Source: Crocodylus rhombifer
Taxonomy: Eukaryota > Chordata > Crocodylia > Crocodylidae
Assembly: GCA_038503035.1 (NCBI GenBank)
Contig: JAVSML010024368.1
Location: 273,448-337,447 of the forward strand
Direction: 5' to 3'
DNA: 64,000 bases
Shown here: positions 10,766 through 21,839 of the stretch, one piece after another
Layout of the letters: every line of letters begins with the position of its first letter
How positions within the stretch are numbered: the stretch's first letter is position 1
Program-made: the position numbers and the translations under genes
Notes under the pieces: model-generated
What the model saw: the letters and a program-made list of their open reading frames with translations, nothing else
Told to the model about the DNA's origin: nothing
Databases searched by the model: none

Positions 10766-12820
10766 TAATAGCTATTAAATAGAACTGTCAGAGGTGTATC
10801 TGTGGGTGTCAGGGAGGGTAACTTGACTTCAGGAGTGTTGAATAAGGGATGAATTTAACCATATTATGCCTTGGGAGCACTGCCCAAATGTACTAAGGAA
10901 TTCAGTGTTGATTCCTTGATTTTCATCTGCACGTATCAGTTTCTTGTTTGTATATGAGAGGAATATTTTGCTTCTTTTCCAAAATGAGGAGGTTCATTTG
11001 CGCTAAGGAGGAATCTTCATCAGCTGCTTGGTAATACTCCAGATTGTAAAGAACAAGATTATTACATACTGTCACTCAAGCTGTTCCAGATTAAATAGGT
11101 TTTATCTAGCATGTAGTTTATAATTGGCACTTGCAGTGGCTTTCAAGCTTGATCTCAACAATGTATGATAAGGTATAAAATATATGAAAGGAAGGGAAGA
11201 ATAAAAAAATCACATTTTAAGAGTATAGACTATTGCCAGCTAGATTAAAATTAATAGCCTTTATTTTTGTCTTATGGAACGCATTTTTGTGCAATCACAG
11301 TCATTTCATACATTTTTATTTTGGAAACACAGTGCCTTAGCTGGGGGGAGGGAGGGAAGGCTATATTATGTTTCTACCTGTCCCATTGACTCACTCTTGT
11401 AACTGTGGGCCTTTGACTATTCTCTCCCACCTGGAAAGTAGGGCTAATACTTTCCTTGGCTATAATGTTATGAGACCTATAAGCACTTGGAACAGTGTAA
11501 GGAAAAAAAAGACATCTTGTTATAGTTGTTTATTAATTTATAGAGAAATGTTTTGTTAGAGGTAAACACAAACTGGGTAGGAGAAAATGTTTCAATTCGC
11601 AAACAAAATTTTAAAAAGCAAACAATAGAATAATTATTTCAGAACAATTGATAGAGATGTTGAAATGAGACTTATTTATGTATCCAGGATCAATACGTGT
11701 ATCTTGTGAGATGTGAAGATAATTTCTGTTTTATTATTCAGGTTTTAACTTCTAATGTAAAATATTGAGAAGTTTTCAAGTATTAACTACTGTTACCTAA
11801 GAGGTAGTTAATTGTGCAGTAGGCTTTTCTTGAATTATTAATGAATATTCCATTATGATGGTATTACTAGACAGTTCACTTAGCATGCCTTTTGCTATTA
11901 AAATATAATTTATTTTTTTCATGAATAGACTTTATAATGAGTGTAGTACTAAATTATTTAAACAAGTAAACATGAAGAGCAGATTGAGTCATGACTCACT
12001 CAGAATTGCTAGTTGACATAAAATGTGAGGTTCAAAAGTTTTATGACATTTGTTGTAAAACTTGACTATTTATGGTCACGGTGGTAAAATAGGAAATAGA
12101 AGAAAAATAGAATTCAAGTTATTTTAGGCAGAATTTTTACTACTCCTGAAAAATATAGAATGTATACTGGTGTAACACTAAATTTGGGAATAATCTTCTT
12201 TTAACTAGTCTGTCAGTTATTTGATATTCACTACAACAGGATTTCTAGTAATGCTGGCCATTCATACTTGTAGAGTTTTTACAGGTTCTGTAATCAATTA
12301 ACCTTAAGTTAGCCTGTGTCTCTAGGTGGCATCTCTACTGTTAATTTGCATTTTTGGTAAAATAAATGTTTATAACAAAGTATTGTTAAACAAAGATGTT
12401 TGAAATTCTAATCATGGGCTAATATATTGATAAAAGTGGGTTTTAGATTATGCTTTGGCTATGCAGGTTCATTTTTTTTATCAATTGGTTAGTAAAGTAT
12501 CATTTTTTCCCCATTTTCTTCAGTTGCCATGGGTACCAGGGAGATGAGTGGATTTTGTACCCAGGTTTGTATGTTCCCGTTACAGTTATTTCAATGACTT
12601 GTTATTCCCCTGCACAAAGATTTTGCGTAGCACAGAACAATAGAATATGAAGTTTTCTGATCTATATTCATAGATATGCCATGCTTCTAGATTTGTGTTA
12701 TCTGTGCATAGGGCAGTGCAGTACTAACATATCACATTTCTAATTTATAACATCTAGCATATTTTAAACTGTATTTGGTATAATGGAACATATTTATTAG
12801 GCACATATATTCAACATTGG
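10766..12820. other. Intron, unique sequence
   Basis: AT-rich. No gene, RNA or repeat recognised. Confidence 0.5.
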
Positions 12821-13560
12821 GGCAAGGGTCAGAAGTTACACATAAACTGGTTTAAGTGATCAGAGACTGGTTTATACCTGTAACAGAACAGAAGTTCAGT
12901 GCACATAAACCAGTTTCACAATGGCTGCAACTGGTTTAAGGTAAACCTGCTGAATGTAGTATCAGACTTAACTGATTGAGGTCAAACTGGTTTATGAAAC
13001 TTCTGTTCCAGACCCCTTCCTGGTTCAACTTAAATCACAGTCCCCCAGCATCCCAGATGCTTTCCAGCCCTGGGCTGGGCTGGGCTGTCTGCTCCAGAAA
13101 GCAGGGTTAACCCCGCCCCTTTACTCCTTAGCTGGAGCAGTGAGCGCTGGCTGGTGGGGGTGGGAAACCCTGCTGGGGACCACAGCCAGGTCTGCCTGGG
13201 GAGGGGGCAGCCCCTGCAAGACTTTTCCCCACTGGAGTGGAGGGGGCAGGAGGCATGAGCAGGCAGAGGGGAGGGAGGAGGGTTTAAGCCCCCTCTTTCA
13301 CTGGTACAGGGGTCTGCTTGGAAGGGGCTGGCAGGAGACCAGCAGACTCCACCCCCTCCTACCTTTGGCAGAGACTGAAGCAGGCAGTTGATAAAGGAAG
13401 GGGAAGGGGATGTAATTCCCCTCAGCTCCCCCAGGCCATGGGGGAGGGGGAAGAGGCTGGGGAACCAGGGCTGGAGGGACCATTCCCTTGCTGCCTGTGA
13501 GCACAGGGCCAAGCCTGCAGGACCAGTCTGAGAGGTGGGAGGTGTTGGAAAATCATGGCA
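12821..13560. mobile_element. Family A element, left part with GC-rich core
   Basis: It begins GGCAAGGGTCAGAAG (a mutated family A end), then the family's CAGTTTAA-type subterminal region, the AGTATCAGACTTAACTGA landmark and CCCCCAGCATCCCAGATGC. From about 13060 the core is GC-rich, with a run of GGGCT repeats near 13072-13087. The matching right end is missing here. The right half of a family A copy at 16020-16455 may be its other side, displaced by the nested insertions at 13845-15696. Confidence 0.65.
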
Positions 13561-13919
13561 CAATCATCACGTCACATGTATGTGTTGGAGACAGAGCTAA
13601 GGGAACAGGAGAGGGTCCCAGACTGCTTGGGCTGGTGTGACTGAAGAAAAAAGAGAACTGCATTTACATTATAAAGCAGAGCCTATAAAAGGTAGAAGAC
13701 TGGAATATCTAAGCAGAGACAAATGACACTGAATACATAAGCATCCTGCCAAAGGTGCTAGAGGTGACAAGCATACTAAAGTCAAGGCACCCAAGGGGGA
13801 CAAGGGGGTGCAAGTGTGCCTGTAAAAAAACAAGTAAAGATGAGCGGGCAAGGTACTTTGAGTAAATATGATATTTTTTAATAAACCAAATGAGTAGCTG
13901 GAAAAAAGTTCTTAGCCAG

Positions 13920-15447
13920 TGTGGCAGGGCACTATGTGTGCCTACCACTTTAAGGTCCTGGAGCTGGCAGCCTCCAGGTGCCTAATGAGGGCAGCCATTT
14001 TACGCTGAGGGCTGCCTGTATAAACAAGGCAGTTTAGCTGCTGAGGAGAGGCAACAACATTGCCTGGCCTGAGGGCTGCTGAGTTTCAGCTGGAGGTAAG
14101 GGAGGAGCTGTAGGGGATGGTAGGAGGCTCCTGGTTCTGGGTATGACTGGAAACTACACCCTGCCGGGAGTGGGTGGCCTGGTGGGGCTACCAGTGGTGT
14201 GGGAGCCCCTAGGAAATGTCCAGCCAGTGATCACCCTGGTGAAAGGCATGTTGGGGTGCTTTAACACCTAGTCCTCACCTTAGGGTGTGTTGCAGTACAT
14301 CAGAGGTAGTTGTGGGGTTTTGAGACCCTGAGGAGGAGAGTTGGAGGCCAGGTGTGGTCAAGGCCGCCTGAGCCCTGCGGTGGTTCAAGACCCTGAGGAG
14401 GAGAGTTGAGGCCAGGCACAGCTATGGCCACCAAAGCCCAGCTGTGGAGGGAAGCCCTGAAACCCTGAGTAAAGGGGAGGTTATGAGTAATGTGGAGCCC
14501 CTAGTGTGAGGGGGGGCAGTGTGTGGAGCCCTGTGAAGGGAGAAGGGGCTCAGCCAGAGAGAGCTGAGTCCTGACCCCAGTAAGTCCTCCAATGTGGGGA
14601 GGTAGGGTTTGGTTCGAATATAACATCTGAGCCCCAGGTGAGAGGGGGCAGTGCTGAGAAGCCCCAGGTGAGAGGGGGCCAGCACTGTGGAACCACAGCA
14701 AGAGGGGGCAGTGATCAGAAGCCCCAGAGAGAAGGCGATGTGGAGCCCTGTGATGGGAGGGGGGGCGCAGCCAGAGGGCGAGAGAGCTGAGTCCTGACCC
14801 CAATAAGTCCTCCCATGCTGTGAGACCCTGAGGCACCAGTCATGGTGTGAGGTACCCCAGCTCCGCATGTCCGTAAAGGAGGACCCAGAGAGGGGGGACC
14901 CCAGGATAAGAGTACAGGTCATACCATGAGGCCTGCCAGAGCTTCCCCTGACTGGCCCAGGTGGGGGTCAGGACCAGGAGGGTCAGAAGGGCAAGGAGGT
15001 CCATCAAGAGGGACACCCAAGAGCCAGGGGCCTGGGGTCCCAATTGGCCTGGAGGTGGGCCGGGGTTAGTGTGAGCCAAAGGTCCCAGTGAAGGGACCAC
15101 ACCCGAAAGGGACCTGGTGGCAGGGAGATATGTGGCCCAGTATGATGGTGGCAGTGTCTGCCTGAAGGGAGGACTCAGGTGGGGGTCCTACAGCAGGATT
15201 CTGGGCCCCATCATGGGGGACTCGTGCATTTGAAAACATCATGATGTCATCAGTGAGGCTTGGGCTGCAGTATAGGGGAGGAATGGAGCCACAGACAGTG
15301 CCCCCTAGCAGCGGGGCAGAAAATGGGCAGCCTCCCGCCTAATTATATCTCTTAATTAATCAATTAAGACCAAGGTGTGGCAGGCAGTTAGCCAAGAACA
15401 GGTGGGCAGGCCTCATGGAGATCGGCCCCGGTAGTCCCCCTGTTACA
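13920..15447 (+). mobile_element. Solo LTR (about 1.5 kb) with 5-bp target duplication
   Basis: It starts TGTGGCAGGGCAC and ends CCCCTGTTACA (TG...CA). It is flanked by GCCAG at 13915-13919 and 15448-15452. A TATAAA-like box lies near 14017, and a donor-like GAGGTAAGG near 14093. Internal tandem repeats include a 65-bp unit (ACCCTGAGGAGGAGAGTT at 14325 and 14390), a 30-bp unit (GCCCCAGGTGAGAGGGGGC at 14631 and 14661, with decayed copies to about 14735), and a larger 218-bp repeat (14522 and 14740). No gag or pol coding sequence and no second LTR are present, so it is a recombined solo LTR of a gypsy/ERV-type element. Superfamily not determined. Confidence 0.8.
14631..14735 (+). repeat. 30-bp tandem repeat inside the solo LTR
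   Basis: Units starting GCCCCAGGTGAGAGGGG occur at 14631 and 14661, followed by decayed units (AGCAAGAGGGGGCAGTG, GCCCCAGAGAGAAGG). Such minisatellites are common in long LTRs. Confidence 0.8.
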
Positions 15448-15452
15448 GCCAG

Positions 15453-15482
15453 CTTTCGGGTGCAGTTACCCTTCTTCAGGCT
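15453..15482 (-). ncRNA. Hammerhead-like core relic, left arm of the Penelope-like element
   Basis: On the minus strand: CTGAAGA, one extra A, then GGGT-(AACTGC)-ACCC as a perfect 4-bp stem II, then GAAA. This fits the conserved hammerhead core CUGANGA/GAAA around stem II. The cleavage side (stem III and the UH site) is not convincing in this copy. Activity is unknown. Confidence 0.4.
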
Positions 15483-15550
15483 AGGTAGTCTCTGCTCTTC
15501 TGAGACTCCAAGGAAAGAGAGAAGCTAAAAATGTGGCAGGAAGTCTCCGT

Positions 15551-15579
15551 GCCTGAAGAAGGATGACTGTGCCTGAAAA
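15551..15579 (+). ncRNA. Hammerhead-like core relic, right arm of the Penelope-like element
   Basis: On the + strand: CCTGAAGA, then AGGATGACTGTGCCT, then GAAAACG. It is the inverted partner of the minus-strand core at 15453-15482. The two core blocks survive but stem II has mismatches, so this copy is decayed. Confidence 0.35.
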
Positions 15580-15710
15580 CGTGCCAAGAACTTTTTTCCA
15601 ACTACTCAGTTGATCTAATAAAAGATATCACATCTACTCAAATACCTTGTCTGCCTATGTCCTTAGACCAATACAGTTATAACCAAAAAAACCCATCAAG
15701 TAAAGATGAG

Positions 15711-16019
15711 GCCTGTGGGTTCTCCACTCCAATACCTAAGACCACCTGCTGATTCCCCAAGATGGACTTTTTGAATACTTGGTTCTGCCCTCAAGATTAC
15801 ATAAGACTTATGCAGGGCTTTCTCTTGTTGTCTTGGTTTACATTTTAAGTTAGATTAAGTTGTGTGTGCTCTCACTGTGTTTTACTGGGCTGTTTCTTAG
15901 CTTAGGCAAAGCTTTTTGGTTGTTCTTTGCTGTGTGCTTGAGGTTGCAAATTGCTGTATTCAATACAAGTTCACTTGAGAGAGAGAGGACTATTCTTGTT
16001 CCAGCTTTTATAAATTCAG
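15711..16019. other. Intron sequence between nested elements
   Basis: No recognised element. It could be flanking DNA, or part of the family A core if 12821-16455 is one disrupted copy. Confidence 0.3.
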
Positions 16020-16455
16020 TTCCACTACTTTTTCCCCCATCCACCACCTCCTCAGCCTGGCAGGGGCTGCCCCCCCCGCCAAGTGGGGAGGAGGGTGGGA
16101 AGGGGAGCAGAAGCCTCATAAGCACTGTTTCCCACCTCCCTCATCCAGAAGCTGGGGTCCCATGTGGGCCAAGGAGGGGATTTAAAACCCCACTAGCCCT
16201 AGGTTGGGGCCTGGCCTTGCCCCCTCCACTCAAGCAGGGAGGGGGGAGCTTTGGCGCTTCAGTCCCTTCCCTTTGGCAGTGGTTGGCAGGCTGGGAGGTG
16301 TGCTCTAGCACCCCCTGGCTTCTGTCCTGAGCCACTGCAGGCATGTGGCTGCATTTTCTGAATCAAAAGTGAATGTCTGTTTACTTGTTTCTCAGTGTAA
16401 TCTGTGCGGCTTAAACTAACCTGCAAAGACTGAATTGATTCAGCCTTAAGGAGGT
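16020..16455. mobile_element. Family A element, right part
   Basis: It contains the family A right-side landmarks CTGAGCCACTGCAGGCATG, AAAAGTGAATGTCTGTTTAC and GACTGAATTGATTCAGCC, preceded by a GC-rich core. The terminal GGCTAGG-type end is lost. Orientation matches the left part at 12821, so it may be the other side of the same copy. Confidence 0.65.
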
Positions 16456-17188
16456 TTATCCAAAAAAGTGTTAATTTTAAATTGTAGCATGGACTGTATT
16501 TATTTTACAATCAAATCGAATATAGAAAATACTGATTTGCATAAATGTGAGCTGTCATGGAAGATAGGCTAGAGCCTATAATTAAACAGAGGAAATCAGG
16601 CAAGACTAGGGGAAATACATTTTCATTTTTAATCATTACTTTGAAAGCCCCTAAAGAGGGTTTAAATTGAGTTCTGCTGACCACCAAAAAGTGACCCATT
16701 GTAAAGGGAAAATAAAAATTGAGCAAAATATAGCATTTTGTCCTTACATGTATTTTTGCTGACTTTAGAAAAGTGTGTGTTTGTCAGAGGTAACCTAAGT
16801 GGCTGCAGTTGCTAAGTACCTACTTATTTGAGGACTATCAACAGCAATTGTGTAATTAGGTGTTGCTTAAATTGTGGCAGCCTAAAGGCTGGAAATTTTA
16901 TACATGTTCATCTTTATTATTTAAATATATTTGGTTGTGGTGATTTTGTGAAATATGCCTGACAGTCAGTGTAATCAATCTTATGATACCTGCTGAAGTT
17001 ATAGCACTTGTAGCAGTATAGAGTCTTTGGCTATTCTTAAAAAATCTCACAGAATGAGAATATCAAAACGCTGCACTATACCAACCACAGAAACAAGTAA
17101 CTTTTTTTTTTAAGATACAGACTATGCACACAGTATGAGGGATCTCTGAAGCAACTGTAGTAAACTATGCAACAGTCAGTAATTAAGG
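16456..17188. other. Intron, unique sequence
   Basis: No gene or repeat recognised. Confidence 0.5.
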
Positions 17189-17428
17189 CAGTGAGGGCCA
17201 ACATTTTTGGCAGGCATGTCACGAATTAGTCCTGAACACTTCCTAAGTGCAATGGTGATCCCCTTTCCTTGCTCGATCTGCTGTTTTTGTTTTCTACCTC
17301 ATGCTCCCTGCCTGATCTATTGCTCTGCTTTCTGTTTCCTGCCCCATCTGCCACTGTGCTGACTATTCCATTCCCAGTCTGATGTGTACCACACACAGGT
17401 TGTTCATGCCACAGGTTGGCCACCCCTG
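17189..17428. mobile_element. hAT (Charlie-like) MITE, 240 bp
   Basis: The left end CAGTGAGGGCCAACATTTTT and right end GGTTGGCCACCCCTG are inverted hAT termini. The subterminal TGGCAGGCATG near the left end and CATGCCACAG near the right are also inverted. The flanking 8-mers do not match, so the duplication has decayed. Confidence 0.75.
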
Positions 17429-17780
17429 CTGTTGGATAGGGATAGGAAAATTGCTACTGGATTAGAGAATGGAGCTCCTGTATACTTTCCTATCAAGATA
17501 TGTAAGGGTGTGTCCTATTTCCTTTTTACTGTCTTAATTTGGAGCATTCAGTAATGGTGTACAGCTTCCCATTCTGTGACTCTGCTGTGCTGTTCTTTGT
17601 GCTTTTATATGCTTGGGAGAGGGGCAATTAAGAGAACACTGCTTTGCATGTTGTTCATTCTCCAAGAGACTCTTAAGAAAACATAGAAGCATTCCTGAAT
17701 TTTACCTGCTGGAGAAGTCTATGCAGCCATCATCTTTCATTACTGAGACACTTGGAAAGATTAGTTTAGCCTTTGGCTGG
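17429..17780. other. Intron, unique sequence
   Basis: No gene or repeat recognised. Confidence 0.5.
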
Positions 17781-19412
17781 TGTTACAACTTACCTTTAAA
17801 CCATTCTAAAGGCACTTAACAAAGGAGGATTCATGCGCTGAAATGTGCTAACCCATTCTAACTATCCTCTAAACACTTTAAAGGTACACGGCTTGGGGTG
17901 AGGGTTATCTCTGAGCCATTCTACCTAGGTCAAGGTTAAGGTATTGTTGGTCTGGTCTGGGGAGATAAAGCAATCAGTTTGCAGTCCTCCAGTATCCCAG
18001 GATGCACAGCTCCCAGCCTCTTTACTTTTCCACCCTCCAAAGCTCTACTGGTTTTGCTGCTCAGCAGCTCTGGCTGGGAGCAGAGCTTCCATGACTTTAG
18101 ACCTTGATGAGAGCATAAATCCTGGGGAAGTTGCATCTGAAACTAGGATGGTGACCTGGGATTTGTTTACTGTAGGCAAAGTTAGCACTGTGTGGAAAAT
18201 TTGATTTTTGGCTTGACTCTTTCCAGTTCAGTTTTTTTCAGTTGCATGTTAACTCCCAGTGGCTCTGCTCCAAGCATGGAGCCACCAGGCAATGAGAGCA
18301 TACAACCCTCCTGGTGTGAAGCTGTCGGGGGTTAACTGCACGGAGAATCATGCCTCCCTGGGGCCCTCCTCCCAGCTGCCTTCACCTGAGACTGGGCTGC
18401 ACGGGGCTGAAGGGGAAGCTGCCCTCCCAGCCAATCTGCCTGGCCAGGGGAAAAAGGCCAGCTGGATGTGCGAAAATTCCAGTTAACCTTGGATAAACAC
18501 ATCTTAATTGAAATTTTTCTGTGTCTTGGAGATTAAAGGTGCAGGCAGCCCTGAGCAAGGCTTGGGGAAAGGGGCAGGGGGGCCTGAAATCCAGTTTGAC
18601 AGGGCTCACTGCAGGTGGCTGGCATGGAGCCAACCTCCTAAACTCATCAGCTTGGCACTTACCAGCCCCCTTCCCACCAGGCTAGGATGGGACTGCAGGG
18701 GACTTGGAAGGAAAACTTAAACCCTTTCACACTGGACAGGACTATGGGAGCTCAGCAGTATGTGCAAGTGGCAGTCATTTGCTAGCCCCCTCCCACCCCC
18801 TCCAGCTATTATGAGAACTTGCAGCCTTCTCATGCCTCAGCAGCCTGCCTCCCAGCCTGCACAACCCCTGCTACCTCTGACCCAGTCCTGGACCCTTGCA
18901 GCCTTCTCCATAGAGGAAAACACTGTGGGGCTCATTGGAACAGGTGGGCATGTGACCAACCAGCTGTGCCTAGCTGTGTATCACCACCCACAATTCATTA
19001 GCATATGTGAGAATTCTTATTTTTTTCCTTTCCTTTCATTTAAAATAAAAATGCTTTAAATAAGTATTCAAATAAGCTTTACATAAAAACTTTACATAAT
19101 CTTAAAGGATTTAAGGAGACCTAGGAGTCCTGCAGAGGGAAGCCCCTCCCCAGTGCTACTCCACCTCTGGTTCTGTCTCTTTATGCTGCATTGGTCCCCT
19201 CCCCAACAAACCCTCTAGCCACCCAGAGCAGAACAACCCAGGCATCCTGCTCCTAGCTGCAGCACTGATCACCATCCTTCCAGTGGCAAGTCAGAATTGC
19301 AGAGCTCAAACACTGCATAAAGCCTTAACATATGACTGCTTTGAAACTGTTCTAGCTTTAAAACTGCCTAACATTCCAGACACTTAAAATGGTTTAAAGG
19401 TAATCTGTAACA
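17781..19412. mobile_element. 1.6-kb DNA element with about 30-bp terminal inverted repeats
   Basis: The left terminus TGTTACAACTTACCTTTAAA and the inverse of the right terminus, TGTTACAGATTACCTTTAAA, agree over about 30 bases including a following CCATTYTAA. The interior is GC-rich (17990-19000 and 19100-19300) and has no transposase-like ORF. I could not define the target duplication. The superfamily is undetermined; I do not recognise the termini. Confidence 0.65.
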
Positions 19413-19802
19413 GCACCCTATGTCAGCACAGTCAAACTGTTGGTTCACCCATTTAAGAGCAGTTCCTTTTTACAGACACCACTCTTAAAAAAATCTAAAT
19501 ACTTTCAGAGAGCTGGAGGAAAGAACAACAAAGCTGGGAATGTCTGCCTAGATCACTATCCTTAAGTTGGAGTGTGAGGCTCAAAATGTGTTCCTGAGCA
19601 CATTCAACCAAGACCTACAGCTCCAAACCTCTTTCTAAAGTGCCTGCACTAAAAAGAAAACCAGGATCAATGACTCCTTTGTTAAGATTCCTTTGATAAG
19701 GACTGCATTGCCTGTGACACTATTCCTTCACCTTTGGCTTAGTGTTGCCAACTCACTGCCAGATGCTCCCAGTGTCTGGCCAGATGTCCTTAAGTCCAAC
19801 TT
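19413..19802. other. Intron, unique sequence
   Basis: No gene or repeat recognised. Confidence 0.45.
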
Positions 19803-21839
19803 CATAGATTTCATAGACATTAGGACTAGAAGGGACCTCGGAAGATCGAGTCCAGCCCCCCGCCCAAAGGGCAGGAAGTCAGATAGGGTCATAGGATCCC
19901 AGCAAGATAAGGATCCAATTTGCTCTTGAAGGTGTTCAATGTAGGTGCTTGAACCACCTACGAAGGCAGGCTGTTCCAGACCTTGGGGGCTCGGACAGTA
20001 AAGAAATTCTTCCTTATGTCCAGCCTGAAATGGTCTTGCAGTATTTATGACAGTTCAACCTCGTCATCCCTTGAGGCGCTCTGGTAAACAAATGTTCCCC
20101 CAGATACTGGTGGTCACCCCTGATAAATTTATAGGTGGCCATCAGATCACCCCTGAGCCTGTGCTTTTCCAGGCTAAAGAGCACCGTGACTCTCAGCCTG
20201 ATGTCGTAAGGTCAAGCTTCCTGACTTCTGATCATGCACATGGCTCTCCTCTGAACTCTCTCAAGCTTCTCCACATCCTTTTTGTATTGTGGAGCCCAAA
20301 ACTGGACGCAGTACTCCAGCTGCGGCCTCATCAAAGCCGAGTACAAGGGGAGAATGACATCCTGGGATTTGCTTGGGAAGCATCTATGGATGCAAGCCAG
20401 CATTTTGGTCGCTTTACTAGCTGCAGCATTGCATTGCAGGCTCACGTTCATCTTGTGGTCAATGTGGTCCCCCGTCTGTGCAGCACTGGTCAGGCCGCAG
20501 CTGGAGTACTGCATCCAGTTCTGGGCGCTGCACTTCAAGAGGGATGTGGACAACATGGAGAGGGTACAGACAAGGGCCACTCACATGATAAGGGGGCAGC
20601 AGGGCAGGCCCTGCAAGGAGAGGCTATGGGATCTGAACCTGTTCAGCCTCCACAAGAGAAGGCTGAGGGGGGATCTAGTGGCCTGTTACAAACTAGTCAG
20701 AGGGGACCAGCAGGCACTGGGGGAGTCCCTGTTTCCCCGGGCACTACCAGGAGTGTCTAGAAATAATGGTCACAAGCTGGCAGAGGGTGAATTCAGATTA
20801 GACATCAGGTGCTACTTCATTGTCAGGGTGGCTAGGATCTGGAACCAACTTCCAAGAAAAGTGGTGCTGGCTCCTACCCTGGGGGTCTTTAAGACAAGGC
20901 TAGACAATCACCTTGCTGGGGTTGTTTGACCCCAGTACTCTTTCCTGCCATGGCAGAGGTTGGACTTGATGATCTGCTCAGGTCCCTTCTGACCCTACTA
21001 ACTATGAAACTATGACCCTCAAGTCTCTCTTTCTTCCATAGCGCTAGCCAGTGTAGTGCTGCCGAGCCTATAAGGATGCTGCAGGTTTTCCTCCCAAGGT
21101 GGAGAACCTTGCATTTTTCAGTGTTGAACACCATCAGGTTCTCGTCTGTCCATTTCCTGAGCCTGTCCAGATTAGCCTGGATCACCCTCCTGTCTTCAGG
21201 TGTGGATGCTTTGCCCCAAAGTTTTGTGTCATCAGTGAACTTGGCCAGTCCACTTCTGACTCCAGTGTTCACATCATTAATGAAGATGTTGAACAATATG
21301 GGTCCAAGGACAGAGCCTTGGGAGACCCCACTGGTCACAGGGCACCATGACGATTGACTTCCGTCAATTACTACCCTCTGGGTCTGACCACGGAGCCAAT
21401 TTCCCAGCCAGCAGATTGTGGTGGACCCAGGGCCACAATTGGCCAGTTTTGCCAAGAGGTGATCATTGGATACCAGATTGAAGGCTTTTTTGAAGTCAAG
21501 ATATATGAATTCAATCTCTTCTCCCTTGTCCAGGTGATAGGTCACCTGGTCACAGAAGGAAATGAGATTGGTCAAGAAAGACCTACCCGCAACAAACCCA
21601 TGCTGGCTATCCCTCGGGATCTTGACGTCTGCCAGTCCATTAAGGAAGGCCTCTTTAAACTTTTCTAAGATCTTCCCCGGGATAGAAGTCATACTGATGG
21701 GCCAATAGTTTGCCAGATCCACTTTCCTCCCTTTCTTTAAGATAGGCACCACTTTGGCCAATACAGGGGTCTTTTCTCCCAGAACACTTGATTGTCTCTG
21801 AGCAACCACTGGCTCCAATTCTAATTCAGTACCATGCAT
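19803..21839 (-). pseudogene. CR1 LINE, minus strand, with partial reverse transcriptase
   Basis: A CR1 copy reads from right to left. Its 3' end (TTTCATAGACATTAGG, then AGGACTAGAAGG) lies at 19803. The upstream part translates into a CR1 ORF2 reverse transcriptase (about 21018-21839). Motifs in order: VVPILKKGRKVD, QHGFVAGRSFLTN, the catalytic block IYLDFKKAF, GVSQGSVLGPILFNIF, and FTDDTKL with the paired aspartates (the usual CR1 form is FADD). Part of the C-terminal region is readable at 20212-20460 (HKMNVSLQCNAAASK, RPQLEYCVQFWAPQYKKD). The endonuclease domain and 5' half are missing. A plus-strand CR1 tail interrupts it at 20469-21015. Non-functional. Confidence 0.93.
20469..21015 (+). 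repeat. CR1 LINE 3' end inserted into the minus-strand CR1
   Basis: The + strand reads as a CR1 ORF2 C-terminus: RPQLEYCIQFWALHFKRDVD, NMERVQTRATHMI, LWDLNLFSLHKRRLRGDLV, then an RIWNQLP-like block and an end near YFIVRVARIW. The CR1 3' tail follows (GTTGGACTTGATGATCTG, then ACTATGAAACTATGA). It is less diverged than its host and cleanly splits the host's C-terminal region, so it is the younger insertion. Confidence 0.92.

Larger units (their letters stand above)
13831..15710 (+). mobile_element. Penelope-like palindromic retroelement with 14-bp target duplication, split by a solo LTR
   Basis: The element spans 13845-15696 between direct repeats of CAAGTAAAGATGAG (13831-13844 and 15697-15710). 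With the LTR at 13920-15447 removed, about 320 bp remain. These form two inverted arms: CTGGAAAAAAGTTCTTAG in the left arm pairs with CCAAGAACTTTTTTCCAAC in the right. Each arm carries a CCTGAAGAAGG module followed by GAAA; the left arm reads this on the minus strand. A long, retroelement-type target duplication together with inverted arms fits Penelope-like elements, whose terminal repeats are known to hold hammerhead motifs. Family assignment is inference; the duplication and palindrome are visible directly. Confidence 0.65.

Noticed and set aside
20047..20760. ORF of 237 codons on the plus strand
   Set aside because: Antisense to the CR1 coding region, then running into the wrong frame of the nested CR1.
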